Below, piece by piece: positions 23,498 to 35,087 of a DNA stretch of 64,000 nucleotides (the stretch's first letter is position 1; every line of letters begins with the position of its first letter). This DNA is from Primulina eburnea (Eukaryota; Streptophyta; Magnoliopsida; Lamiales; Gesneriaceae), in contig NC_133108.1 of the NCBI RefSeq assembly GCF_022965805.1, forward strand, positions 21,109,545-21,173,544, given 5' to 3'. Below the pieces are notes generated by a model. The model had not been told where the DNA came from. It worked only from the letters and a program-made list of their open reading frames with translations, and searched no databases. The translations under genes and the position numbers were made by a program.

Positions 23498-26400
23498 ATG
23501 CCTCCTAAGCGTAAGGCGGCAGAGGGTGAGGATAGTTCTTCCTCGAGAGTTGTCGACGAGTTCGGCAAGTTGCTTAAGGAGCAGGCTAAGGTGCATAGCG
23601 ATCAGATTCAGCAGTTGCTCCGATTGCAAGGAGCAGGTCAGGGTCGAGGCCAAGTGAGAGGTCAAGTTGCTCAGGCCGTTGGCATTGATGCCGTCTTTTC
23701 TGCTTTCAAGAGAATGGATCCACCGGAATTCGCAGGTAGCACCGATCCTCTAGTTGCTGTCGAGTGGGTCAAGGCGCTTGAAGCTATCTTCGATCATCTC
23801 CAGTACGAGGATAAAGACAGGATTAGCTGTGCAGTGTTCATGTTGGTTAAGGCTGCCCGCATTTGGTGGAATGCTACGAAAGTTGGAGTTGATGTTGCGA
23901 CACTGAAGTGGTCAGAGTTCACTGACTTGTTCTACGACAAGTATTTCCCCGACGCACTTCGAGCGAGGAAGGTTACGGAGTTCTTGGAACTTAGACAGGG
24001 GAGCTTGGATGTTGGCCAGTATATTCTGAAGTTTGAGGAAGGTTGCCTATTTGCTCCGTATATTGCTTCGAACGACAAGGACAAGGGCGCTCATTTCATT
24101 CGAGGCCTTAGAGCGGAGATTCGTCGTGATATCAACATGTCCAAAGCTGTTACTTTCAAAGAGATTGTATCCAAAGCTTTGTTGGCCGAGCAGGATGAGA
24201 AGGACATTGCCCGGGAGAGGCAAGAGAGACACCAGGCCATTGCTCAGAGAGGCCAGGGTTCTAATCAGAGGGGCAGGGATCGTTTCAAGGGCAAGGGCAA
24301 GATGGAGTCGAGTCCTAGACCTCCGCCAGTTCCAGTTCCATTTGATCCTGAGAAGCCGCAGTGTCCAAAGTGTGGTAAGCATCATCGAGGAGAGTGCAGA
24401 TTGGGCACTCATACTTGTTTTCGTTGTGGCGCGGCAGGCCACGTTGCCAGGAATTGCCCGAGGGGAGATAGCCAAGGGAAGGTGCAGGGTCGTATCTTTT
24501 CCATGACGAAGGAAGGTATTAATCGTGAATCTTCATTGATCCTTAGTACTATTTTGATTTCAGGCAGAGTAGCTACTACTTTGATTGATACTGGTGCTAC
24601 TCATTCTTTTATGTCTGAATTATTTTTGAGATCTTTGGGTATAGTTCCTTCTATTCTTCCCCTTCATCTTAATGTTGTTTTGCCTTCGGGGGACGTGTTG
24701 TGCCCGACATCGATTGTCTTTGCGTGCCCTGTTCGTATTGAGGAGCGAGTTGTCTTCGCTGATTTGATTGTTATCCCTATGGTTGCTTTCGACGTTATTC
24801 TTGGCATGGATTGGCTTTCGACTTACCGTGCAGTTATCGATTGTGTTGCTAAGAAGGTGACTTTTGCAGATGATGGCCAGGGAGGAGCGCTCGCCAGTGC
24901 AGGTACTTCGCTGGTCCTTCCTTTTATTTCTTGTCTTGAGGCTGAGAGATTGTTGTGTAGAGGTTGCGATGGATTTCTTGCTTCTATTGTGGATGTTGAT
25001 AGATTGATTAAGTTGAATGTAGATGATATTGATGTGGTGAGGGAGTTTGCTGATGTGTTTGAGGATGATGTTCCGGGTTTGCCGCCGGATAGGGATGTTG
25101 AGTTTGTGATCGATTTAGCTCCAGGTACGGTTCCTATCTCTAAGGCTCCGTACAGGATGGCCCCTACCGAGATGAAGGAGTTGAAGACTCAGTTGCAGGA
25201 TCTTTTAGACAAAGGCTTTATTCGTCCGAGTTCTTCGCCTTGGGGAGCTCCGGTTCTGTTTGTCAAGAAGAAGGATGGTTCCTTGCGGCTGTGTATCGAC
25301 TACAGGGAGCTCAACAAAGTGACTGTCAAGAACAAGTATCCGTTGCCTCGGATAGATGATTTGTTTGATCAGCTCCATGGTGCCACTGTGTTCTCGAAGA
25401 TTGATCTTCGGTCTGGCTACTATCAGTTGAAGGTTAGGGAGTCTGATATCCCTAAGACAGCTTTCCGGACCAGATATGGTCACTATGAGTTTCTTGTGAT
25501 GTCTTTTGGGTTGACCAATGCCCCTTCAGTCTTCATGGACCTGATGAACCGTGTGTTCAAGCCTTATCTGGATAGCTTCGTCATTGTCTTCATTGACGAT
25601 ATCTTGATCTATTCCAAGACCAGAGAGCTTCATGCCGAGCATCTCAGAGTTGTTCTTCAGTTGTTGCGAGAGAAGAGGTTGTTTGCCAAGCTGAAGAAGT
25701 GTGAGTTTTGGCTGGATCAGATTTCTTTTCTAGGTCATGTTGTTTCGAGAGATGGCATTGCTGTTGATCCATTGAAGATAGAGGCGATTCAGAGTTGGCC
25801 TATTCCTACCACTGTTTCAGAGGTTCGCAGTTTCCTTGGTTTGGCAGGTTACTATCGTCGTTTCATTTCGGGTTTCTCCAAGATTGCCCTGCCATTGTCC
25901 AATCTGACGAGGAAGACTGTGAAGTTCGAGTGGTCTATTGATTGCCAGAGTGCATTTCAGGAGTTGAAGGACAGATTGACGACAGCTCCTGTTCTTTCTT
26001 TGCCCAGTGGTTCAGAGGACTTTGTTGTCTATACCGATGCGTCGAAGAGAGGCCTTGGTGCAGTGTTGATGCAGCGAGGTAAGGTCATTGCCTATGCGTC
26101 TCGCCAGTTGAAGGATTATGAGAAGAATTATCCGACGCATGATTTGGAGCTCGCAGCTGTGGTTTTCGCCCTGAAGATTTGGAGACATTATCTGTATGGC
26201 GAAAAGTGTGAGATCTTTACAGACCACAAGAGTTTGAAGTATTTGTTCTCGCAGAAAGAGCTCAACATGAGGCAGAGGAGGTGGTTAGAGCTGGTCAAGG
26301 ATTATGATGTGACGATCAGTTATCACCCAGGGAAGGCGAATGTTGTGGCTGATGCTTTGAGCCGCAAATCGAGTGCTTCTTTGAGTTCTTTGATTCAGAG

Positions 26401-27922
26401 ACCATTGTTGATGGATTTGCAGAGAGAGGAGATTGATCTAGTGATTCCAGGTACCATTGCTCGCTTTTCAGCGTTGGTCATTCGATCTACTTTGACGGAC
26501 AGGATCCGTAGAGAGCAGTAGACTGATGTTCAGTTGACAGAGTTGAGAGCTAGAGCTGAGGCTAGAGGGAATTCAGAGTTTAGTCTGAATGGTGATGGTT
26601 TGGTGACTTTCAGAGGCCGTATTTGTGTTCCTTCTGGCAACGATATTCGTAGAGACGTCTTGACAGAGGCTCATACCGCACCTTATTCGATTCATCCAGG
26701 CAGTACGAAGATGTATCAGGATCTTCGTCGACTTTACTGGTGGCCAGGTATGAAGAAAGATATTGCTTTGTTCATTTCTCAGTGCCTTACTTGTCAGCAG
26801 GTTAAGATTGAGCATCAGAGACCTGCTGGGACATTGCTATCTTTGCCGATTCCTCAGTGGAAGTGGGAGCACATCACCATGGATTTCGTGACTGGTCTGC
26901 CCAGAGTTCAGAGGGGTTATAATTCCATTTGCGTCATTGTTGATAGATTGACCAAGTCGGCTCATTTTCTCCCAGTCAAGACGACGTATTCGATGTCTCA
27001 GTATGCCGAGGACTACATTGCCGAGATTGTTAGACTTCATGGTGTGCCCGTGTCGATTGTGTCTGATCGTGACCCTAGATTTACCTCCGAGTTTTGGAAG
27101 AGTCTTCACAGAGCTTTGGGTTCTCGATTAGCTTTCAGTACAGCTTATCATCCTCAGAGCGACGGTCAGTCAGAGAGAGTCATTCAGATTCTGGAGGATA
27201 TGCTCAGAGCTTGTACTATTGACTATTCTGGTAGTTGGGATTCTAAGCTGCCACTTGTGGAGTTCACGTACAACAATAGCTACCAGGCGACGATTGGCAT
27301 GGCACCGTATGAGGCACTTTATGGCAGGAAGTGCAGATCCCCTTTGTTTTGGGATGAGGTTGGAGAGAGGAAGATGTTGGGTCCCGAGTTGGTCCAGCAG
27401 ACTGCCGATGTTGTTGCAGTTATCAGAGAGAGGATGAAGACTGCTTAGTCGAGGCAGAAGAGTTATGCAGATGTTCGTCGCAGACCTTTGAAGTTCGAGG
27501 TTGGCGATCATGTTTTTCTGAAGATAGCACCTCTCAAGGGTGTGATGCGATTTGGCAAGAAGGGCAAGTTGAGTCCTAGATTCATTGGTCCATTCGAGAT
27601 ATTGGACAGAGTTGGTGACCGAGCCTACAGATTAGCCCTACCGCCCGATCTTGACAGAGTCCATAATGTGTTTCACGTATCGATGCTCAGGAAGTATATT
27701 GCAGATCCTTCCCATGTTCTTCGCCACGAGCCATTGGACTTGACGCCGAATTTGACTTACCAAGAGATTCCGGTCCAGATTTTGGATCGCACTGTCAGAG
27801 TATTGAGGAACAAAGAGATCGGCATCGTTAAAGTCCTTTGGAGGAACCATTTGATCGAGGAGGCTACAGTGGAACCAGAGACTGAGATGAGAGAGAGGTA
27901 TCCTGAGTTGTTCGTGCCGTGA
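23498..27922 (+). pseudogene. Gag-Pol polyprotein of element C, single frame with two TAG stops
   Basis: One frame of 1475 codons, interrupted only by TAG at codon 1008 (26519-26521) and codon 1317 (27446-27448). Gag starts [10 protein letters not shown] and carries two zinc knuckles (C289/C292/H295 or H296/C300 and C307/C310/H315/C320). Protease is LIDTGATHS (D364). RT has FIDD at 698-701. RNase H and its LSRK end precede the first stop. After it come the integrase HHCC (HTAPYSIHPG, CLTCQQVK), the DDE segments ([24 protein letters not shown]), GPY and chromodomain. The second stop replaces a CAG codon that sister element E keeps; the first probably does too. As it stands it would yield Gag-PR-RT-RNaseH without integrase unless stops are read through. 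No frameshifts seen. Confidence 0.93.
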
Positions 27923-27926
27923 CGTC

Positions 27927-27944
27927 AATTTCGAGGACGAAATT
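27927..27944 (+). promoter_or_regulatory. Element C pre-PPT hairpin (compensated stem)
   Basis: AATTTCGAGGACGAAATT: perfect 7-bp stem whose outer pair is A-T where M/B/F/H have G-C. Lies immediately after the stop codon and 18 nt before the LTR. Confidence 0.7.
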
Positions 27945-27948
27945 CCTC

Positions 27949-27962
27949 TAAGGAGGGGAGAT
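27949..27962 (+). other. Element C polypurine tract
   Basis: AAGGAGGGGAGAT directly before TGTAATAGCC. Confidence 0.85.
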
Positions 27963-29578
27963 TGTAATAGCCGAGCCCGGTGTACGGTACGGTTTAAGCT
28001 TTATTGTGTTAATTGGGTTTATGATTAGTCGTTTATAGTTGTGTTTTGGGCTATAGTATTATTGGTTATTATTTATTTGAGGTATTAGTTGGTGTTGATT
28101 GTTCGTTTCAGCGTTTCGGATCGATTTTAGTTGAGTTTGTACTGTTCATTGCCGTGAGTAGAGTGCACCCGCGCTCTTAGATGAGTGCCCCCGCGGTGTA
28201 CTATTCATCATTTTGCATTTTGAGGGCCGTGGCATGACCGCACCCGCGGCAGTGCAAGGACCGCACCCGCGGTGTGCACCGCACCCGCGGTAATTGTAGC
28301 ACCGCACCCGCGGTGATCGTGCATGAGAATTATTTTGGTATGCCGTGAGCATGGCGCACCCGCGGTGCTTGTGTTGGCGCACCCGCGGTGTAAGTATGGG
28401 CGAGTTATTTAGTACCTTTTTGATTGAGTTGACTTCATTCCATACCTTATCCTATCTACTTTTCGAGATTTTCTCTCCATTGGCAAGGGTTTTCATCCAT
28501 TTCTTTTGCTTCCTATCTTTGATTCTTGGCTTTGTTTGGATTTCTGACTTGAGATCATCGTTCTCCGTGGTATAAGGAAGCTTAGGTAAGTTTTTGGTGC
28601 GATTCTAACGAGGTTTTGAGTTAAGGGTTATTTTGGATTTGATGTTTGAGTTGTTTAATGGATTATTTGGCTTGTACTTGTGGATCTAGAGTTGATATTG
28701 GTGTTATTTATGGATTATTGTTGTAGGTGGTGTACCAAGAGCTTATTTGAGGTGTTCTATTGGTAGTAAGTGGAATTTCATCCTTTTTGCTCACATGATA
28801 TTATATGTATTGTGTTTTAAAGGTTTCAAAGTGTTATTCCCTTCCATTGATCCATTGCTATGTATTCATTTCATTGATTATCTATTGGAGGCATTGTATG
28901 TCTCACCATTGTTATAAAGGGAATACAGGAAATATTATGAGATTGCGAAACGACGGCCTTAAATGCTATTGAGAATTCAAATGTTTTATTGGATTGATTT
29001 ATCATAGCCATGGCATTGCATGCAATTAGATGATCATCGACCATAGGCTTTTATCCCCTCACAGTTATCGATTTATATCGATGGGATATTGGCAACCACA
29101 GTTACAGATACTATTGATATCAATCCAACCATAGAAAAGAGAATACCATCGTATTGCTATCTATTGCCATTGCTATTGCTACAGTTATTGCTACGTTATT
29201 CATGTTTCAGAGTCGATGGTATTTATGATTTAAAAGCCATGTTTTACAGTGTATACTATGTATCATTGCTATGTAAGAGTTCCACTTGCTGAGATTTATT
29301 CTCATTTCAGTTATTTCATGTGATGCAGATAAGAGCGACGGACCGGGACGTTGACTGTGGATGGGGGTCATATGCATACGAAGATTGGAAGGATGATTAT
29401 TTTGTACCATTTTGTAACATGATCACACTAATGATATTTTGTAGTTTGTTATGTCATTGGAATGATCATGTTGTTATTTTGTAAACACTTTTATGAAATG
29501 TATTTTGAAACTCCTTCCATTTGAAAGAAAATATTAAATTCCGCTGTATTTTTAATTGTATCGGGTCAGGGTGTCACA
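27963..29578 (+). repeat. Element C 3' LTR
   Basis: Same length as the 5' LTR. The differences I see are one C/T change (TTTCCGAC to TTTCTGAC) and one T/G change (TTGTATTTTG to TTGTAGTTTG). GC-rich array at 28163-28390. Confidence 0.94.
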
Positions 29579-29583
29579 TTAAA

Positions 29584-30117
29584 GCTGTGACTTCTACTGA
29601 CATACTTGATGTGAACTACGTGGAACTTCCATGACTTTGACTCATATTATTGGAGATCCTGTGGTGACCGTCCACTAAGATTTAACATTGACAGGTATGA
29701 CTCGTCCACTGTGGTTTAATATTGACTGGTCGGGCTCGACACACGAATAGAAAGAGAATCATATTATTGTCCCTCATCAAACATGAAGAAAAAATAAATG
29801 AGGGTTGAAAGGAGTGGCAATTGAGCTATAAATTTTGGAATTTATGATTGATTTATATTATTTGAGATCATAATTTAGCAATTGAGTCTTGCATACTCAA
29901 TAAGGAAATTAGATTTCATGTTTTCATCAGAGGGTGGTGAAAATGTCGAAATAATGAGAGACAATTCATGAATACAAAAGTCTATATTTTATGTCACATA
30001 AATAATTTAAAATAGTTAGCAACTTTTGTTATGTTTCCATTTCTATATATTTATGACGCTGTCGCGGAATCATCTATCTGATATACTCGATCAAAGCAAG
30101 ATTCTTTGTGGGATATT
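29584..30117 (+). other. Element K leader continued; no coding evidence
   Basis: Resumes after the TTAAA duplication. Contains two similar stretches (GACCGTCCACTAAGATTTAA and CTCGTCCACTGTGGTTTAA). No ORF with recognisable homology until the integrase remnant. Gag, protease and most of pol are absent. Confidence 0.45.
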
Positions 30118-30341
30118 CAAAAAAAAATTGGATAGTAGAGTCAACTTGTACTACTTTGTGGGATATACAAAAAATTCCATTGGATATTATTTCTATCATC
30201 CCATTGAAGCATGTGTTTGTTTCAAAGAATTCCATCTTCTTGAAGAAGGAGTTTTTATTGGATAGAAAGGATGAAATGGTAGAACTCGAAGAGATTCGAG
30301 AACCACCCACTTATGAAATCGTAAAACCCATACCCCAATAG
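30118..30341 (+). pseudogene. Element K: copia integrase C-terminal remnant
   Basis: Reads KLDSR..YYFVGYTKNSIGYYFYHP, then after a one-base frame change VFVSKNSIFLKKEFLL and EEIREPP. The K-DSR-FVGY-GY-FY followed by FLEKEFL pattern is characteristic of the region after the DDE core in Ty1/copia integrases. Ends at a TAG. The preceding catalytic core and the following reverse transcriptase are missing, so this is a deletion derivative. Confidence 0.75.
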
Positions 30342-30442
30342 TCAGTTGAGGAACACAAGCTTCTAGGATATTCTAAAAAGTATCAAAGCCACATAAGAGC
30401 ATGAGCCTGTTTCTTTAAGAATACCGAAATGAGCCCATCAAG

Positions 30443-30632
30443 AACTACAAGAAAAAATGCGAAAGACAACGGTTTTTAACCGTTGTCGTAGGTCAAAAAA
30501 ACTGTTGTTAAAGCCACTGTTGTTAAATGGTGCACTCAAAGACAATGGTGAAAAACCATTGTCGTAGACATCAAAGACAAAAGTGAAAAACTGTTGTCAT
30601 AGGTATTGTAAAACCGTTGTTAAAGGCACTGC
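30443..30632. mobile_element. CACTA-like transposon end fragment inside element K
   Basis: Begins near ACTACAAGAAAAAATGCG, close to the CACTACAAGAAAA end typical of plant CACTA elements. Several direct and inverted copies of a subterminal GACAACGGTT/AACCGTTGTC motif follow. The opposite terminus is not found and the leading C is changed, so it is probably truncated. The next 137 bp (30633-30769) hold degenerate copia-like sequence with no clear motif. Confidence 0.5.
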
Positions 30633-30769
30633 CAATCCGGTATACTGCGAGAAAACAGGTGTCGTTGCCCAAGAAAATGAATCGAGGTCTGACCAGCGAT
30701 CCAAAAATATAATGAGAAATTCCACACAATCCGGGAGATTGTGGGAAGATGAGACATATATGTAGATAT

Positions 30770-30865
30770 AACGTTGCTAATCCACTGACAAAGCCTCTGC
30801 TAGGACAATTGTTTAAAAATCATCATGATGCAATGAGTTTGAAAACTATGGGTATTTGGCTATAA
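30770..30865 (+). pseudogene. Element K: copia RNase H C-terminal end
   Basis: Reads NVANPLTKPLL, then HHDAMSLKTMGIWL and a TAA. The N-ADPLTK-L motif followed by a short tail is the standard end of copia polyproteins. Only this terminal piece remains. It is followed within 15 bp by a purine run and an LTR-like start. Confidence 0.75.
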
Positions 30866-30879
30866 GACAAGTAAGAGAT

Positions 30880-31838
30880 TGTTAAAGATAGTAGGTGTCC
30901 AGCGAGCAAACTTGGGGCTTGGGCTTTATTGAATATTATGTAAAAACAATATTTATTTTAATAATATTTTATGAATTTATCCAATCATGGTGTTTACTTT
31001 ATCTGTATACTAATGTAAATTTCATAGATAAAGTACTTAAATATGTTATAGCTAGGTACCATGAAATTTGTCTCTCGATGTAAGATAATGAAATTCATTA
31101 GGAAGTATATCATATATTCTAAACAAGTTCCTAGTCGAATCAGCTGCCTAAAATAAAGATAAAAGTCGTCTGAACTTGATACTAACATATGTGATGTAAA
31201 CACCATGTTGAATTGGTAAGTTTATAAGGATGTACATTCATACAGATGAGGGATCATTTGATCTTTTCTGAACAAATCTCTCTCGGACTTTGTAAGTAGT
31301 TATCACTTATCGAGTGGAAAAGTCCTTGTTATGGTTGTACACCATTAGTTCTTTGACCCGGAATAACATGGAGATTCTGTGTACTAACACTGCACTTTGA
31401 CTCGTCTACCGACTCCATTGAGGGTATCAGGATGCGAGGTTGGGTGCAGTTCAAAATACGTAGGAGTCAATGCATTGTAGACGAGGATTCATCGCTCGCC
31501 TGCAGGTGAAGATATCCTATGTGATCTGATGAGTTAATAGTGTAAGATTTCTAAAATTTTTGATCAATAGGTTGATGAAAAGAATGAGCTATTTAGGGTA
31601 ACCCAGATAAGAATAAATTTTATTATTAATGACAATGTAGTTTTGAACCCATAGCTATTTGTATTCTTGAAACATTGAAGGCCACAAACAAGTATCGGAT
31701 TCTGTTTCCTGAACCTTGTGCGGGATTTGGATCATCTAATATTCTTTTGTTTGTTTTTGTTTTCTTTTGTGCTTGGATATTGTTCAACGGAATATCTTTC
31801 AATTTTAAGTTATATAGATCGTTAATTAATTCGTCGGC
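30880..31838 (+). mobile_element. Element K: probable 3' LTR and undefined AT-rich remainder
   Basis: Starts TGTTAAAGATAG after the purine-rich GACAAGTAAGAGAT, the usual arrangement at a copia 3' LTR. I cannot find its end or align it convincingly to 20674-21061, so the boundary is a guess. No ORF here looks coding. Confidence 0.4.
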
Positions 31839-32041
31839 TCATATCAAATACTCATTCTTGTAAATATTGCAAATACCTTTAGCAAAAACACAAGAATAAT
31901 CATCTCTATCAAGAATAGAAATAGAAATAATATTTTTAATCAATTCAGGAACATATAAAACGTCTTTCAAAGTAACTTGAAATAATTGTTCAAAATCAAA
32001 GTAATGTCTCCAATAGCAGTTGCAGCAACCCATGCTCCATT
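31839..32041 (-). pseudogene. Copia protease-region fragment, minus strand
   Basis: The minus strand encodes AWVAATAIGDITLIL and, in another frame, TLKDVLYVPELIKNIISISI and YSCVFAKGICNIY. This is the conserved segment just after the copia protease active site (VLYVP-L-NLISVS-L). Two frames indicate a frameshift. Orientation is opposite to K, so this is a different copia copy. It abuts the start of element D at 32042 and is probably D's integration site. Only about 70 residues remain. Confidence 0.7.
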
Positions 32042-32988
32042 TGTGACACCCTAAACACAAAGGTACATAAATATATTTTAAAGTTTATTAGTATAACTAA
32101 ATTTTATTATTTTCATTTTAAAATTTTTACCACATTATTTTTCGGTACAAATTTTAATTGTCCAAAGTATCTAGAAATACATTAAAATACATCACAATAC
32201 ACTTAAAAATTCATCAAGTACTATGAGGTTCTCATTCCAAGACAAAATACCCAAAATATAATAAAATATTATAATTAAGCTCAACATATATGTTAAGTAA
32301 TTAAGTACAATAATCATTAGGTTCAATGTAAGACAATTTATAATTAGTTTCAATACATATGTTTAATGTAATATAATAATTAAGATTCAAAGTATATAAT
32401 AATATTAAGTTTGGATAAATATTAACTTTTTCATTTAATAAATAAACCAATAGATATGGATCAACATGGAATCCTCTATATATCCTCTCTCATTGTCAAT
32501 CCACAACCAAACAAACAACCGAGAGAAAAGACCAACCGAGAGAAAAGAAAGAAAGGAAGAGGGAAGAGGGAAGAGGGAAGGGAAAAAGAGAGAAAAAAAA
32601 TAAAAGAAAAATCTATAAATTTTTCCGAAAAATTCCGATAAATCACCAACTATTCACCTCATGTCTGAAAGCAATGTAGAACTGGAGGTGATGTAAAAGG
32701 AGCGATCAAGAACAATAAAATCAAATCAAGATATTCTGAAAAATGGAAACGGAATCCTGTTTTAAGCTAGGTACTTTTCGCTCATCTTTCTTATAGCTAC
32801 ACACCAAACTAGATGTTGACTTAAACAAAAAATTTGTACCCCTTGTTGCATAAATAAGGTACATACCATCCGTCGTCCCAAAATATTGACGAATCTAAAA
32901 TTTTCGGAATGCCGGAGTACCTTAGTTCTTCATAACACAATATTTAAATCTGGTATTGATCGGCTAGAATTTTAAAATTGTAATATCC
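32042..32988 (+). repeat. Element D 5' LTR, piece 1
   Basis: TGTGACACCCTAAACAC start, matching TGGGACACCCTAAACAC at 57288. Very AT-rich, with a purine-rich GGGAAGAGG repeat near 32560-32600. Ends with AAAAT (32984-32988), the left target duplication of E. Confidence 0.85.
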
Positions 32989-33670
32989 AAGCTTGGTGAT
33001 CGGTATGGTTTAGGTTTTCTTATGTTTATTGACTATTTGGGTAATTTTAAGTATAGTTTTGATGTTAAGGATGACGATTTATGATTTATAGTATTGTTGA
33101 TGATAGATGTTGTGTAGTTCGATTGTATCGTCGTTACGATTAAATTCATGATAATTCGTATGTTGAGCCAATTGATATGAGGCCAATTGGAGTGGTTAGA
33201 TAGACATAGAGGTATAGCTTTCTTATTTTGAGTTTTGTTCAAATCATTGTGGAAGGTAAGCCAAAAGTGCCCCGAAGTGTGTCGTGTGTTTCGACGTTCC
33301 TCCAGTGACACATCTTGGGAGATTTAGCATAACTTTTTACTCAGACCTCCAAATGATCTGCAATTTTGTGAGGTTCACGAAACGACATAGAGCTACAACT
33401 TTGTAGTTTACCATTTTTCCAAATTATGATGGGAAGAGGCGTTTCGGAGGCGATCTTTGGAGACGCTGTGCGCAGAGTGGAGAGCGCACCCGCGCTCCAA
33501 AAGATGACCGCACCCGCGGTCTACTGTTTCAAATTTTTGGATGAGTTGCCGAAGGCATAGCGCTCCCGCGGTGCATGAGCTAGCGCACCCGCGGTCTGTG
33601 AACAGTAAAGTCGTGTTTTTGGTGTTTTAAGGTATAAAATAGGTGGAGAATTCATTTTTTTCTCATTTTT
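32989..33670 (+). repeat. Element E 5' LTR, piece 1
   Basis: TGTAATATCCAAGCTTGG start. GC-rich ACCCGCGGT array at 33483-33597, then a TATA-like GTATAAAATAG at 33632-33642. F inserted about 30 bp after this, in a T-run (TTTTT, 33666-33670). Confidence 0.9.
33632..33642 (+). promoter_or_regulatory. Element E LTR candidate TATA box
   Basis: GTATAAAATAG about 35 bp downstream of the GC-rich array. Same arrangement in the 3' LTR near 47635-47645. Confidence 0.6.
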
Positions 33671-33810
33671 TGTAATGCCCGAGAATTAATCACTGTTAAT
33701 CAAGGATTCTTGACTTATAATTTAACGTGAGTATTGAAGGGCCAACTGAGACACGATTTAAGATAATCTGCAGCCATTTATTCTGAATTTTAGAATGTGT
33801 TGCCGAAGCA

Positions 33811-34022
33811 ACACCGCACCCGCGCCCTTTCATGTACAGCACCCGCGGTGCATGGACAGAAACTTGGTCAGTTTTATCAAAGGGTGACCGCACCCGCGGT
33901 GCAAGTATTACCGCACCCGCGGTCTCGACATGTACCGCACCCGCGGTCGTGCAATTTCAAAATAGATAAGAATGCCGAAGCATGAGCGCACCCGCGGTCT
34001 TGAACTTACCGCACCCGCGGTG
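33811..34022. repeat. GC-rich array, CCGCACCCGCGGT type, in F 5' LTR
   Basis: Seven copies of the motif (two degenerate) in about 210 bp. Nearly identical array in the 3' LTR at 39250-39463, where a degenerate copy is restored to the consensus. Confidence 0.85.
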
Positions 34023-34069
34023 CGACGTGTTGTGTGAAAATGAGGACACCTCATGACATTCATGCACTG

Positions 34070-34079
34070 ATATATATAG
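34070..34079 (+). promoter_or_regulatory. Element F LTR candidate TATA box
   Basis: ATATATATAG about 50 bp after the GC-rich array. Matching site near 39509-39518 in the 3' LTR. Confidence 0.55.
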
Positions 34080-34865
34080 CAAGGGATCCTTCGAAATATT
34101 CAGTAGAAAATCTGAGAAAGAAGAGGAGGGATTTTGGGAAATCCTTACTCCTTCTGCGAACAATCCGTCCGTTAGATTTTGAATCCGACTTCGGTATTGA
34201 GTTCCTATCGACGTAGGCTACAACTGGACGTAAGTGTTACTACGTTTTGACATGCTTTGAGATTATGATGTTTTCAGAATTGAATGGAACTCATATATGT
34301 TGTTCTTGACGTATTAGACATCATAGAATTGAAGTCAGATTAAGAAACCTACTGATTTTTGAATTGTTATGATTTTCGGAGTATTTTTGGAGTCGATTTG
34401 ATATCAGAATTTAGTTGTTATTGATTATGAGATATTAGAATTGATATCTAACTAATATGATATGGCTAGATATATTGAGATTACGCCGTTATGTTGTTGA
34501 AACAGAATTTGATTGAATTCTGTTTATATCCAGTATTGATTTGAACGGGTATTGATAGTATACTCCTTGGTATTGTCATTGCCAGATTGATATTGACAGG
34601 TTTTGAGTTCGAGACTTCGACAGAGTCAGAATATCAGAAAGAAAGGTATAAATTAATTTTGAGTTGGGATTGCACAACTCGAGTGAGGTTTAACTCGAGT
34701 CTCCCTAAATCACACACTTTCATTTATTGCATTGATATTTGCAATTGATGAGACTTATGATTGTAGTCTATTGATTTATAGCCACTGCATGTAATGACTG
34801 CTGATTCGCTACTCATCGATTGATTTGCTTAGATACTGAATGCATGTATTGATCACTGAGTCGTT

Positions 34866-35087
34866 GAGTCATGGGCTGATTCGCCTAGTCACAGGCTGAT
34901 TCGTCTTGTTATTGACTGATTCGTCTACACTTAAGCTGATTCGCTTAATTACAGGCTGATTCGTCTGGTTATTGACTGATTCGTCTAAACTTAAGCTGAT
35001 TCGCTTAATTACAGGCTGATTTGTCTGGTTATTGGCTGATTCGCCAAATTCTTGACTGATTCGTCAATTCTGCGGCTGACTCGCCCA
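34866..35087. repeat. CTGATTCGTCT minisatellite in F LTR
   Basis: About a dozen copies of a 17-20 bp unit around CTGATTCG (GGCTGATTCGTCTGGTTATT and variants). Same array at 40310-40527 in the 3' LTR and, inverted, at 50150-50350 in solo LTR G. Confidence 0.82.

Larger units (their letters stand above)
21749..29578 (+). mobile_element. Element C: full-length young Ty3/gypsy retrotransposon
   Basis: 7830 bp with LTRs of exactly equal length (1616 bp) that differ at only two positions I can see, and a perfect target duplication TTAAA (21744-21748, 29579-29583). PBS, hairpin, PPT and a single-frame polyprotein with two stop codons. Family distinct from M/B/F/H (LTR starts TGTAATAGCC, ends GGTGTCACA) and sister to E. 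Confidence 0.95.

Noticed and set aside
31239..31530. Possible host gene exon in the GC-richer stretch after the copia remnant
   Set aside because: No long open frame or splice-like structure, and it continues what looks like an LTR-type sequence.
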